From positions 1 through 21,415 of the forward strand of contig NZ_CAMXYY010000018.1 in NCBI RefSeq assembly GCF_947253395.1: a DNA stretch of 21,415 bases, read 5' to 3'. This stretch comes from an uncultured Olegusella sp. (lineage in GTDB: Bacteria; Actinomycetota; Coriobacteriia; Coriobacteriales; Atopobiaceae). The translations under genes and the position numbers were made by a program. Positions within the stretch are counted from its first letter, which is position 1. Every line of letters starts with the position of its first letter. Shown piece after piece: positions 13,405 to 21,371 of the stretch. Under the pieces are notes generated by a model, which saw nothing but the letters and a program-made list of their open reading frames with translations, was not told the DNA's origin and searched no databases.

Positions 13405-13775
13405 TGGAGCCATTTGCCACTGTTGACGATCTTGCAGCGGCATGGCTTGGGTATGACAGAGATAAGGAGGGAGCTGCAAAAGCGGTTCTCTCCTTTATTT
13501 CTGCCGCGCTCAGGATCATGTGTGATACCGCAAACATCGACAACGATATCCTCAAAGGTGTGACTTGCCGTGTGGCCATACGCATGCTGCAGGCAGGCGA
13601 GAGCGCTGGCGTTAGGCAAGAGTCTTGGACTGCGTCCCCTCTAGGTGGCTCTGTAAGCTATGCAAATCCTACAGGTGATATTTATCTCACTGCTTTTGAA
13701 AAGACCCTCTTGGGCATTTCTGGCGGTGATATGAGCGCTACCTGGGTGATGCCAGGCGGTGATAGCGATGTATAA
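13404..13775 (+). CDS. Head-tail adaptor (Gp15/Gp19-type connector)
   Basis: The 123-residue product starts at the TAATG junction with the capsid gene. Its helical plan, with FATVDDLAAAWLGYDRDKEG near the start, a Cys/Ile-rich central helix and a later ESWTASPLGGSVSYANPTGD segment, fits the small Gp15/Gp19-type connector proteins that bind under the portal ring. Position directly after capsid supports this. It overlaps the next gene by eight bases. Confidence 0.78.
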   Translation: MEPFATVDDLAAAWLGYDRDKEGAAKAVLSFISAALRIMCDTANIDNDILKGVTCRVAIRMLQAGESAGVRQESWTASPLGGSVSYANPTGDIYLTAFEKTLLGISGGDMSATWVMPGGDSDV

Positions 13776-14109
13776 CCCTGTGGTGACGCTTAAGGTACGC
13801 CTGCGTGTGCTGGGTACACAAGATCGCCTCGGCAATGCCACATGGAGCTACTCCGAGCCTGTAGATGTTTCTGGCTGCTTATTTGCGCCTGGAGTCCCTG
13901 CAGATATTGGTGCTGGCAGACCTGAGGGCGTGAAAGTCTCCGCTACAGCGTATTTTCCCAAGAGTTATAGCGCTGATCTGCGGCGTGCGCTGGTGTCGCT
14001 GGATGGCAAAGTCTGGATGCGCGTAGTAGGCGATCCTATGTCATTTCCTGCGAGTGCAATCCCTGGAAGATGGACAACTTACGCAATTTTGGAGCGATAC
14101 GATGGCTGA
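13768..14109 (+). CDS. Head closure / stopper protein
   Basis: ATG at 13768 follows an AGGCGGTGA site and gives 113 residues; an in-frame GTG at 13759 is a weaker alternative. The protein is beta-rich (VTLKVRLRVLGTQDRLGNAT, then VKVSATAYFPKSYSADLRRA) and ends WTTYAILERYDG, typical of SPP1 gp16-like stopper proteins that close the head after packaging. It lies second in the connector series and overlaps the next gene by eight bases. Confidence 0.73.
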   Translation: MYNPVVTLKVRLRVLGTQDRLGNATWSYSEPVDVSGCLFAPGVPADIGAGRPEGVKVSATAYFPKSYSADLRRALVSLDGKVWMRVVGDPMSFPASAIPGRWTTYAILERYDG

Positions 14110-14365
14110 AGTAAAGCTCATCAAGTACGAGCCCAAACGTGGATTTGCTAAAGCTCTGCTTACAGGCGCTATTGCTCGTACTCTTGTTGAGGTAAAAGGC
14201 AGGAGTATCCAGGCTACTGCGAACTCGATGTATGGCGCTAACAGCTATGGATTTAAAACCAAAATGGGACGCAATCGTATCCGCGGCATTGTTTATACCG
14301 GAAGTCAGCACGCAATCAACTCCAATCTTAAGCACAATACGCTGCGCAAAGCAGCAAAGAAGTAG
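14102..14365 (+). CDS. Tail completion / neck protein (HK97 gp10-like)
   Basis: ATG at 14102 follows GGAG and gives 87 basic residues, beginning MAEVKLIKYEPKRGFAKALL. The small basic, helix-then-beta form with an Arg/Lys-rich tail (LRKAAKK) and its place third in the connector series fit the HK97 gp10-type neck or minor tail proteins. It is shorter than many family members (often over 120 residues), so the match is partly positional. An earlier in-frame ATG at 14054 lies inside the previous gene and lacks a ribosome site. Confidence 0.66.
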   Translation: MAEVKLIKYEPKRGFAKALLTGAIARTLVEVKGRSIQATANSMYGANSYGFKTKMGRNRIRGIVYTGSQHAINSNLKHNTLRKAAKK

Positions 14366-14372
14366 GTGGTAA

Positions 14373-14732
14373 ATGTTTTCTTCTGTGGAATGTTCGATTC
14401 GTTGGGCCTCAGCAATTCTTGAGGTGCCTGTAGGGACTTATGCCCCTGAGGAGTCCGAAAAACTCGCGGCTTTTGCTATTGCTGAGCGCACAGGGGGCAG
14501 CCTTGACTACCCGCACGATAGCCCAGATATTACTTATCAGATTTGGGCAAAAGACGAGGCTCGTGCAGAACAGCTTGCAAATCTCTTGGCTATAGCAGCA
14601 AAAACGATGCCCATGGACGACCCTCATGTCAACGCGATGGGCGTGCCCGAAATGATGAGCTACGGAAAAGCAGAGGGCGATTGGTTTATCTGGCAAGTAT
14701 CCGTAGGTCTTAATGTAAATCTTCTCGATTAA
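14373..14732 (+). CDS. Tail terminator protein
   Basis: The 119-residue protein begins with ATG 14373 after AGGTGG. Its alpha/beta pattern (SPDITYQIWAKDEARAEQLA, then WFIWQVSVGLNVNLLD) and its place directly before the major tail protein fit the tail terminator family (lambda gpU / SPP1 gp17-like), which caps the tail tube and joins it to the head. The C-terminal strand rich in alternating hydrophobics is typical. Confidence 0.74.
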   Translation: MFSSVECSIRWASAILEVPVGTYAPEESEKLAAFAIAERTGGSLDYPHDSPDITYQIWAKDEARAEQLANLLAIAAKTMPMDDPHVNAMGVPEMMSYGKAEGDWFIWQVSVGLNVNLLD

Positions 14733-14743
14733 GGAGCCAATAT

Positions 14744-15331
14744 ATGGCTGGAATTGATGTTTCAAAGGTGTTGGCTGGCGCTCCCGATCAAAAGACCACG
14801 GGAGCCATTAACGATGCGCCTTTGGGGACGGCTTTGCCGACAAATGCTACGGCTCAGCTTGACCCTAGTTTTACCTCTTCAGGCTATGTGTCACAAGATG
14901 GGCTGGAGCTCGCAACTGACCGTTCCACCAACGATATTAAAGAGTGGGGTGGCGCTACAGTTAAAAAGATCTTGGAGTCATTTGATGGAACGATTGCATG
15001 GTCTGAAATTCAGATGTCATTTGAGGCTCTGTGCCATGCCTTTGGCGCTGACAATGTCCAGAAGCTAAAGGCGACTCAGGAGCATGGAGAGCAGATTATC
15101 GTAAAGATAAATGCCTCGCTTCCTCCTGCACGTTCTTGGGTGTTCAACATGAAAGACGGCAGCAACCGCATCCGCATCGTAGTGCCCAGTGGCCAAGTGA
15201 CGTCAGTGGACACTCTTAAGTTTGCCGCATCTGAGGCAATTGCTTTGCCAATTACACTGTCTTGCTACCCCGATGAAAACGGCGATTCTATACTTATTTA
15301 TACCGATGATGGCGTTAAGGCAGGTGCATAA
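14744..15331 (+). CDS. Major tail (tube) protein
   Basis: The 195-residue product starts at ATG 14744 after AAGGAG. It has the beta-rich tube-protein plan: GYVSQDGLELATDRSTNDIK near the start, a WGGATVKKILESFDG segment, a central helix and C-terminal strands (SGQVTSVDTLKFAASEAIAL). It forms the hexameric rings of the tail tube. The next gene is the tail chaperone pair, as in most siphoviruses. Confidence 0.88.
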   Translation: MAGIDVSKVLAGAPDQKTTGAINDAPLGTALPTNATAQLDPSFTSSGYVSQDGLELATDRSTNDIKEWGGATVKKILESFDGTIAWSEIQMSFEALCHAFGADNVQKLKATQEHGEQIIVKINASLPPARSWVFNMKDGSNRIRIVVPSGQVTSVDTLKFAASEAIALPITLSCYPDENGDSILIYTDDGVKAGA

Positions 15332-15333
15332 AG

Positions 15334-15609
15334 ATGCTCTCGCTCACTTCAAAGCGCCCTACCATCGAATTTGAACTTGATGGCGAGGTTAAAACTGTTC
15401 CGATTACTTTTAGCCGTGCTGATATAGCCAAAGTGGGAAGCATTGGTAGGGCTACTGCCGACGATGCCACTGAATGGTTTTTTGAATTTTTGCGTTCCTA
15501 TGTGGGAAACGTCGTTGACGAGCTTGGTGATGACGTGATTACTGCCATTTCTACCGAGTGGAATAGCGCTCGCGAAGCTCTAGGCGAGGCAACTGTGGGG
15601 GAACGTTAG
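15334..15609 (+). CDS. Tail assembly chaperone G
   Basis: The 91-residue protein (start MLSLTSKRPTIEFELDGEVK) matches the G-type tail chaperones by size, by its acidic, helical C-terminus and by its place between the tube and tape-measure genes. These proteins coat the tape measure during tail assembly. The gene ends with GTG GGG GAA CGT TAG, whose G-run can slip into the -1 frame to make the longer GT form. The two start positions upstream of it are two bases from the previous stop, so it is probably coupled to the tube gene. Confidence 0.8.
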   Translation: MLSLTSKRPTIEFELDGEVKTVPITFSRADIAKVGSIGRATADDATEWFFEFLRSYVGNVVDELGDDVITAISTEWNSAREALGEATVGER

Positions 15610-16013
15610 CCCTTGCAAAATTAATACGAGAACATGAGTCGGCAATTGAATATGACCTTATGACGCTCGCGCATTACACCCTCGACGATCTCGGGGGTGT
15701 ATTGTCGTGTCGTGCATTGTGGTCATTTGTAAATCATCTGCCAGTCACATCTCAATTTGCAAGGGAGACGGGTCCTGCAGAATTTTGGGCTTGGTCACAA
15801 CCTGAGACAACAAATGAATTGCTTGCAGAGCTTGGTGATGAACTGAGGGCTTGGGGCTATTCCTACTTCAAATCTATGGGTGCCAAAGGCCTCCGCAAGC
15901 CTAAGCCACGTCCGCGCCCTGGTGTTAAAGATGAAACTACCAAACACATCGGGTCTGAACCTGTGACCGTTGCCGAATTTAACAAGTTTTGGAATGGAGG
16001 TGTAAATGGCTAA
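15334..16013 (+). CDS. Tail assembly chaperone GT fusion made by -1 frameshift
   Basis: After the GGG codon at 15598-15600 a one-base backward slip reads GGA ACG TTA and continues open to TAA at 16011-16013, giving about 226 residues (89 from G, 137 from T). The T part reads GTLALAKLIREHESAIEYDL across the junction and continues TLDDLGGVLSCRALWSFVNH, the typical T-domain signature (AxLIREHxxAIEYDL). The T domain recruits the tube subunits. The only ATG in the T frame (15660) falls inside this signature and lacks a ribosome site, so T is not an independent gene. The end overlaps the tape-measure start by eight bases. Confidence 0.85.
15597..15603 (+). promoter_or_regulatory. -1 ribosomal frameshift site GGGGGAA
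   Basis: The heptamer G GGG GAA (15597-15603) lies six bases before the G stop codon (15607-15609). The P-site GGG can re-pair perfectly one base back; the A-site GAA would re-pair less well. G-runs of this type are used in phage G/GT tail genes. The exact slip codon is inferred. Confidence 0.7.
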
Positions 16014-18000
16014 TACAGAAGCGGGATCTGCTTACGTCTCGATTATTCCTTCCATGAAGGGGTTCCAAAAGACTATCGGCGGTGCGTTTTCGAAAATAGG
16101 TAGGGTAGCTGCAGTGGGATTTGGTGTAGTTATGGCTGCTGCCGCTGCTGCAGGAGCAGCAGCGCTCAAATCCTATGCTGAATATGAGCAACTGGCAGGC
16201 GGTGCCGAAAAGCTCTTTGAAGGCGCCTCGGGACAAATTAAGGCCTATGCAGATAATGCTTACAAAACAGCTGGTATGTCCGCAAATCAATACCTTAAGC
16301 AGGCAACAAGCTTTTCTGCATCGCTCAAAAAATCTCTGGGCGGCGACGTGGTCAAGGCTGCACAGCAGTCTGACGTGGCCATGCGGTCGATGGCAGACAA
16401 CGTCTCCATCTTTGGTTCGAACATGGATGATGTGCAAAACGCCTACCAAGGCTTTGCAAAGCAAAATTACACCATGCTTGACAACCTTAAGCTTGGCTAT
16501 GGTGGCACAAAGACCGAAATGGAAAAGCTCATTGCGGATGCAAATGAGTGGGGGAAAGCCAATGGTAAGGCCTCAGACCTTAGCATTGACTCGTTCTCAG
16601 ATGTCGTAACTGCAATTGAGTATATTCAAGAAAAACAGGGAATTGCAGGAAATGCCGCAAAGGAAGCAGCTACTACCATTGAGGGCTCAATGGGGATGGC
16701 AAAGGCTGCGTGGGAAAATTTGCTTACAGGGCTTGCGCGTGACGATGTAGATCTCTCTCAGCTTACAAAAAATCTCCTTGATGCTATCGGCGCGGTTGCA
16801 AATAACGTGGTGCCAGTAATCAAAAAGATTGCTGGGGCTATTGCTTCGAATTTGCCTTCAGCCCTTTCTGAGGCTCTTAACGCCGCGTGGCGCTTTGCTC
16901 AAGACTCGCTTCGAAATGTTGGCATCCATCTTCCTTATATTGATTTTGGTGATATTGGAGCAAAGCTTAGTGACGCCTTTGGTAAGTTAGATCTATCTCC
17001 CATCACAAAGCAACTGTCTTTTATTGATGACTTTATAAGCACTCTTGTTGGTCAGGTTTATGCCAATATGCCCTCAATTCAGGCTGCAATTGGAGGCTTA
17101 CAAGGGGTAATCCAGACGGTGGCAGATTCGATTGCAGGCTTTAAACAGGGATTTAATGAGGCGTTTAACGACCCAGAAGTGCAAGCAGCTATAGCCAATC
17201 TTCAAGCGACCCTGCAGCCTTTTTATACTGATGTTCTTGTGCCTTTGGGGGCCTTTATCTCAGGGACACTTGCCCCGATTCTTGGACATATTGCTGCGGG
17301 TACGATTGGACTAATTGCGACAGGTATTAAGGCAGTTATGGTGGTGATTAATGACATCTCTGTTGTTATTCAGACCGTGGTTGGCGTTGTACAGGGAGCG
17401 GTTAGCAACGTGCAAGCAGCAGTCGCCACTATAAGCGGTGCAATTAATATTGCTCATACGGCAATATCCAATGCGATGGGTGCCATTAACTCAGCTTTTC
17501 ATTGGGTGTTTGACCCTTTAGTTGGCTGGATTACGGGGATATTCAACGGGGTAAAATCGGCAATACAAAATCCGATGCAAGCAGCAAAGGATGCAGTTAA
17601 GCGCATTATCGACAGCATCAAAGGATTTTTTAACTTCCATATTAGCTGGCCACATATTCCAGTGCCGCACTTTAGTATTTCGCCTGCCGGGTGGCATGTA
17701 GGGGATTTGCTAACAGGGAGCATTCCGTCACTAGGCATTAGCTGGTATCGCAAAGGCGGCATTGCTACTGAGCCAACAATCGCTGCTGGGTATGGCGAAG
17801 CTGGAGGCGAGCTTTTTTGGCCGTCATATGGACCATATCTGGATAAATACGCATCGGCCATTACCGATCACATGGATGGCACAGGCAAGATCGACTATGA
17901 CCGCCTTGGCGATGCTGTAGCGAATGCGTTTGTACGTGCTGGTATTGGTGTGAGCATTGATGGCCGCGCCTTTGGAAAGATGGTGAGAGAGTATGCCTAG
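16006..18000 (+). CDS. Tape measure protein
   Basis: The 664-residue protein starts at ATG 16006 after GGAGG (15996-16000). It is Ala-rich and mostly helical, with a hydrophobic segment at about 33-54 (VAAVGFGVVMAAAAAAGAAA), a SYAEYEQLAGGAEKLF segment typical of tape measures, and a long hydrophobic central region (about 410-500). The C-terminus has the usual GYGEAGGELFWPSY motif. It sets tail length; at the common ~1.5 angstrom per residue this is roughly 100 nm, an estimate. No lysozyme or peptidase domain is visible. The end overlaps the next gene by eight bases. Confidence 0.92.
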   Translation: MANTEAGSAYVSIIPSMKGFQKTIGGAFSKIGRVAAVGFGVVMAAAAAAGAAALKSYAEYEQLAGGAEKLFEGASGQIKAYADNAYKTAGMSANQYLKQATSFSASLKKSLGGDVVKAAQQSDVAMRSMADNVSIFGSNMDDVQNAYQGFAKQNYTMLDNLKLGYGGTKTEMEKLIADANEWGKANGKASDLSIDSFSDVVTAIEYIQEKQGIAGNAAKEAATTIEGSMGMAKAAWENLLTGLARDDVDLSQLTKNLLDAIGAVANNVVPVIKKIAGAIASNLPSALSEALNAAWRFAQDSLRNVGIHLPYIDFGDIGAKLSDAFGKLDLSPITKQLSFIDDFISTLVGQVYANMPSIQAAIGGLQGVIQTVADSIAGFKQGFNEAFNDPEVQAAIANLQATLQPFYTDVLVPLGAFISGTLAPILGHIAAGTIGLIATGIKAVMVVINDISVVIQTVVGVVQGAVSNVQAAVATISGAINIAHTAISNAMGAINSAFHWVFDPLVGWITGIFNGVKSAIQNPMQAAKDAVKRIIDSIKGFFNFHISWPHIPVPHFSISPAGWHVGDLLTGSIPSLGISWYRKGGIATEPTIAAGYGEAGGELFWPSYGPYLDKYASAITDHMDGTGKIDYDRLGDAVANAFVRAGIGVSIDGRAFGKMVREYA

Positions 18001-18829
18001 AGGACTTACTTACATCACCTCTGATGGGGCACACCATGATTTAGGGTCACCAAGGCTTTCCACGGGATCTGCCGAAGCGATACGCTCGCGGGTCTGGAGC
18101 ATTAGTCTTGGTGCCCACGCATTGATTTCAGCATCTCGCCCCGCACGAGAGGTTGAACTTGAGGTTAAGTCAAGCGACCCTGTAGCACTAGATGCTGCAG
18201 AGGTCGCTTTTGATCGAGATGTAGACCTTGGTAATCCGGGCAAGCTCGTATCTCCTGACGGCTGGACACAGAGGGCATTTGTGACCAAGACGGTGCCATC
18301 TGACATTTTCTTGGGCAATGTAACAGCAAAACTCACGGTGATTTTGCTTGACGGCGTTTGGCGCAAAATAGTACGGCACGCTCTCAAACCTGATTCTCAG
18401 GCGCTAATCTCTGGCTCTGGGCTTGATTATCCGCATGATTTTGACTTTGACCTATGCGGATCTATCCCAGGCAAAGACATGGAATTTATCCGAGACTCAA
18501 AGGTGCGCATTACCTTCTGGGGGCCTTGCCAAGACCCTTATGTGCGCATCGGCAACAACCTCTACGGAGTTAAAGGTGTTACGGTCGCGGCAGGCGAGAG
18601 GGTCGTGATTGACCCAACGCTAGTCGGAGAATACGGGCGCGCTATCCGTCTGGTAGGCACTTACGGAGCTGAGCGCAATCTTTTCTCAAGGCGCATTCGC
18701 GGTGCTAAGGGTAGCGGCAGCTACGCCTTCGAGCCAGTCTCAGGCGGATACCTACCAGTATCGTGGCCACAAACCTACGGCATTGATATTGACGAAATCC
18801 GCGAGAGGGGAGGGTTGCCGTGGAGCTAA
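17993..18829 (+). CDS. Distal tail protein (Dit-like)
   Basis: The 278-residue protein begins at ATG 17993 inside the tape-measure end. Its N-terminal part (MPRGLTYITSDGAHHDLGSP, then a VWSISLGAHALISASRPARE segment) and beta-rich C-terminal part with ERVVIDPTLVGEYG fit the phage distal tail family (Dit; SPP1 gp19.1-like), which forms the ring joining the tube to the tip. Its position directly after the tape measure is standard. The C-terminal part from about residue 150 may be a carbohydrate-binding-like domain, which I cannot confirm. Confidence 0.8.
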   Translation: MPRGLTYITSDGAHHDLGSPRLSTGSAEAIRSRVWSISLGAHALISASRPAREVELEVKSSDPVALDAAEVAFDRDVDLGNPGKLVSPDGWTQRAFVTKTVPSDIFLGNVTAKLTVILLDGVWRKIVRHALKPDSQALISGSGLDYPHDFDFDLCGSIPGKDMEFIRDSKVRITFWGPCQDPYVRIGNNLYGVKGVTVAAGERVVIDPTLVGEYGRAIRLVGTYGAERNLFSRRIRGAKGSGSYAFEPVSGGYLPVSWPQTYGIDIDEIRERGGLPWS

Positions 18830-19800
18830 CCTACACTGACGCGGGTAGACGCGATATTGGCCTTGTGGAAGCAGAAGGAGACTTTGACTGTGGCGCGAGC
18901 GAGGATGACTTTGAGCTTACATGGCCAAGCAACCTCCCTCTGCCTGCAATGGGCGCGATTGTCTACTGCGAAGGCACCGATATTGGTGGCGTTGTGCGCG
19001 GCTGGGATACCACAGGAGACGCTCCTAAAGTCTCAGGGGTGACGTGGACAGGCTTTTTATCAGAACATGTGATAGGTCCCAACGCAGGTCAAGCTTACCT
19101 CACGCTCAACAGCACATGGAAAAACATCGTCTCACAGCTCGTCTCTCGGGCTGCATTCGGCGGTGTGGTAGTAGTCGCGGGTGCAGATGGCCCAAACTTC
19201 AGTCACACCTTCAAAGGCTCGCGAGACTCAGCCCAGGGCGAAGCAGGACGATACATGTCTTGCTGGAATGCTATCTGGCAGTGCATGCTTGAGCACGGGC
19301 TCACCGTGCGCGCTGTCTGGGGCGGAGACCCGGTAAGGCTCACTCTTAGCTGTGATACCTCCACCGACTGGTCAACCACCGACGAGCTGCCCACCGATGC
19401 CCTCACCGTACGCATCAAGCGCAAAAGCGTGGTCAATCACCTTATCTGTCTGGGTGCGGGCGAGGGTGCCGCACGTGAAGTATTGCATCTGTACTGCGAT
19501 AAGCAGGGCATCATCTCTACCAAGCAGAGTCAAAAAGGACCATGGGAGATAGCGGATACCTACGACTATCCAGGCTCTACCACGCTTGAGAAGGATGGGC
19601 GTAAGCGACTCACAGAGCTTTGGCGCTCTGCTCAGACGGTAGATGCTCAAATCCCTGATGGCTTGGGCCTTACGGTAGACCTTGGTGACCTTGTAGGTGG
19701 CGTTGACTTACGTACAGGAGTATCGGCTAAGGCTGTTGTGAGCCGTAAGCGCACGCACGTGCCAGAAGGCACGACCGAATACGAAACAACTCTCAGATAG
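18820..19800 (+). CDS. ReqiPepy6 gp37-like tail tip protein
   Basis: GTG at 18820 follows GAGGGGAGGG and overlaps the previous gene by ten bases, giving 326 residues. The start MELTYTDAGRRDIGLVEAEG and the following DFDCGASEDDFELTWPSNLP resemble the Siphovirus ReqiPepy6 gp37-like family (tail tip protein of the Tal/baseplate hub position). Later segments such as VRIKRKSVVNHLICLGAGEG and a final beta-rich part ending in EYETTLR fit the same family. It should form the tail tip hub under the Dit ring. No peptidoglycan hydrolase domain is evident. Confidence 0.75.
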   Translation: MELTYTDAGRRDIGLVEAEGDFDCGASEDDFELTWPSNLPLPAMGAIVYCEGTDIGGVVRGWDTTGDAPKVSGVTWTGFLSEHVIGPNAGQAYLTLNSTWKNIVSQLVSRAAFGGVVVVAGADGPNFSHTFKGSRDSAQGEAGRYMSCWNAIWQCMLEHGLTVRAVWGGDPVRLTLSCDTSTDWSTTDELPTDALTVRIKRKSVVNHLICLGAGEGAAREVLHLYCDKQGIISTKQSQKGPWEIADTYDYPGSTTLEKDGRKRLTELWRSAQTVDAQIPDGLGLTVDLGDLVGGVDLRTGVSAKAVVSRKRTHVPEGTTEYETTLR

Positions 19801-19807
19801 GAGAGAC

Positions 19808-20197
19808 ATGATTACTGATGGATACAGTCACTACAAATGTGACATCCAAGGTTGTGAAAATGAGGTGTATGCGCTGCCTGACACAGACGCGGCTGACGGA
19901 TATGTCAAGCGTCGCCGCATTGATGCAGAGGGCATCGAGCGCACAATCGTACTTTGTCCTAAGCACGCTGCTGTGTATGCACAGGTCGTCAAAACATGTG
20001 ATGGCGCATACACTACGCTTAGCAAAACAGGAGCTGCATCACTTTACAGCCAAGCAGATATCGATGCGCTACAAACCAAGTTTGATGAGGCAGAAAAAGC
20101 CCGCAAGTGGTGGGGAGATCGCTACCGCACTCTACAGGCGGAGTTTAATGCATATAAAGAAGCTCATCCGGATGCTCCCGCGGGTGGTGATGCGTAA
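19808..20197 (+). CDS. Small zinc-binding-like tail-module protein
   Basis: The 129-residue product starts at ATG 19808 after TAGGAGAG. The N-terminal half has a metal-like layout C11-x4-C16 and C50-x2-H53 (VLCPKHAAVY); the C-terminal half from about residue 80 is a coiled coil (ADIDALQTKFDEAEKARKWW). It lies between the tail tip and the host-contact proteins, so a structural or assembly role is likely. I do not recognise the family. Its TAA overlaps the next ATG. Confidence 0.6.
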   Translation: MITDGYSHYKCDIQGCENEVYALPDTDAADGYVKRRRIDAEGIERTIVLCPKHAAVYAQVVKTCDGAYTTLSKTGAASLYSQADIDALQTKFDEAEKARKWWGDRYRTLQAEFNAYKEAHPDAPAGGDA

Positions 20198-20799
20198 TGG
20201 CGCTGCATCTTATTACTGGGCACGCGGGCTACAGCCACATCACCTCATCCGATGCAGCAGCGCTTTTGCGTGGCATCACAGGCAATGATACGCGCACACT
20301 TGGACGTGTGCCAAGCGTCACGATGAGCGACGCAAATACGTTGGTAATTGAACCTTTTGACCTTATCTTTCAAGGACGCTTTGTGCGCTCCACTGCCACA
20401 GAGACAGTAAAGATAGAAAGCGGCGGGCAAGATGCCTATCGCCATGACCTTGTGTGTCTGCGATATAGCACAGATGATGGTGGCACCGAGGGTGTAGAGC
20501 TGGTAGCCATCAAGGGTGCTGCAGCTGCAAATGCAGACAGCGCATCTGACCCCGTACCACCTAATGTGGGAGGAGATTCTAGCGCTGGCGCTTCTGTCGA
20601 TATCCCGATTGTGCGTGTGTCGCTGGATGGGCTGGCGCCTGCTGCCGTGTGGCTGCCCTCTGAAGGATCGGCCCCTTTGTTTGTCTTTGCAACCATGGCT
20701 GAGTACCAAGCAGCGCAAATTACGTCTCGTGCGATTGCCTTTGTCTTATCAGGCACAAACGGGAGCCTAGAAATTTACTTAGAAGACGGGAGGGGCTAA
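20197..20799 (+). CDS. Baseplate / upper tail-fibre-like protein
   Basis: The 200-residue protein begins MALHLITGHAGYSHITSSDA at the TAATG junction. The segment FDLIFQGRFVRSTATETVKI, followed by RHDLVCLRYSTDDGG, matches a baseplate or receptor-binding accessory family seen in Gram-positive siphoviruses: a beta-sandwich with an extended linker. A Gly/Ser/Asp-rich stretch (about 110-135) separates it from the C-terminal part. It probably joins the tip to the receptor-binding protein. Confidence 0.66.
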   Translation: MALHLITGHAGYSHITSSDAAALLRGITGNDTRTLGRVPSVTMSDANTLVIEPFDLIFQGRFVRSTATETVKIESGGQDAYRHDLVCLRYSTDDGGTEGVELVAIKGAAAANADSASDPVPPNVGGDSSAGASVDIPIVRVSLDGLAPAAVWLPSEGSAPLFVFATMAEYQAAQITSRAIAFVLSGTNGSLEIYLEDGRG

Positions 20800-20801
20800 G
20801 C

Positions 20802-20846
20802 ATGACTAATTTGTCTTTAACCTTGCGTGGGGGTGGTGCTGCATGA
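20802..20846 (+). CDS. 14-residue peptide coupled to the next gene
   Basis: ATG at 20802 follows GGGAGGGG by several bases and encodes MTNLSLTLRGGGAA, ending in an ATGA overlap with the next gene. It may be a leader that carries ribosomes into the receptor-binding gene, or a shortened remnant of a former gene. Its good ribosome site argues for translation. Confidence 0.4.
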   Translation: MTNLSLTLRGGGAA

Positions 20847-21262
20847 GTGCCACCCGCATTTTTCCGCCTGCCCACTTAGACCCCGTTGTGTTATTTGACG
20901 ATGCCAAGCCAAAGCTTTCTGGTGCCATCACTCTTTCAGACAATCTTGCAAATTATCGCTGTATTGAAGTGTATTTTTCGACCAACGATGGAAACGCGGG
21001 CGGCATGGTTAAGGTGCGCAACCCTAACGGGAAAACTTTCATTTGCCAGGCTACGGTTGTGTTTAAACAGTCTGAAACGAACCCTGCATGGAGAGGCATT
21101 GTAAAAACTAGAGTCTATCTAGCAAGTGGACTCACCATTGACGTACCGCGGCTCAATGGAGACTATGCTACAGGCGAGATATCGCTTGTAAACGGCTCGT
21201 CAAACGTTATTGTCCACAAATATAACGCCATAGGTATTACATGTGTCATTGGCTACAAGTAG
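20843..21262 (+). CDS. Putative receptor-binding tail protein
   Basis: The 139-residue protein starts at ATG 20843. After a short linker (FPPAHLDPVVLFDDAKPKLS) comes a beta-rich domain: GAITLSDNLANYRCIEVYFS, the VKVRNPNGKTFICQATVV strands and a final IGITCVIGYK. This plan, ending in a conserved GITxVxGYK-like tail, recurs at the C-terminus of Gram-positive phage tail-fibre and receptor-binding proteins. It is the last gene before the terminator at 21298. It probably contacts the host surface; receptor unknown. Confidence 0.6.
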   Translation: MSATRIFPPAHLDPVVLFDDAKPKLSGAITLSDNLANYRCIEVYFSTNDGNAGGMVKVRNPNGKTFICQATVVFKQSETNPAWRGIVKTRVYLASGLTIDVPRLNGDYATGEISLVNGSSNVIVHKYNAIGITCVIGYK

Positions 21263-21297
21263 CAGCGCTCTAAGCAGCCAATAAAAGCATCAACAAG

Positions 21298-21321
21298 GCA
21301 GCTCGAAAGGGCTGCTTTTTT
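21298..21321 (+). terminator. Intrinsic terminator of the late structural operon
   Basis: GCAGCTC (21298-21304) pairs with GGGCTGC (21309-21315), with one T-G pair, around a GAAA tetraloop, and six T residues follow (21316-21321). This is a textbook Rho-independent terminator at the end of the tail genes. Confidence 0.92.
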
Positions 21322-21371
21322 ATGCCGCGTGACACAGGGCTTATCTTGCGCACAGTAAGTGGAGGTGAGGT

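Noticed and set aside
15660..16013. Independent gene starting at ATG 15660
   Set aside because: The ATG falls inside the conserved T-domain signature and lacks a ribosome site; a -1 frameshift from G explains the frame better.
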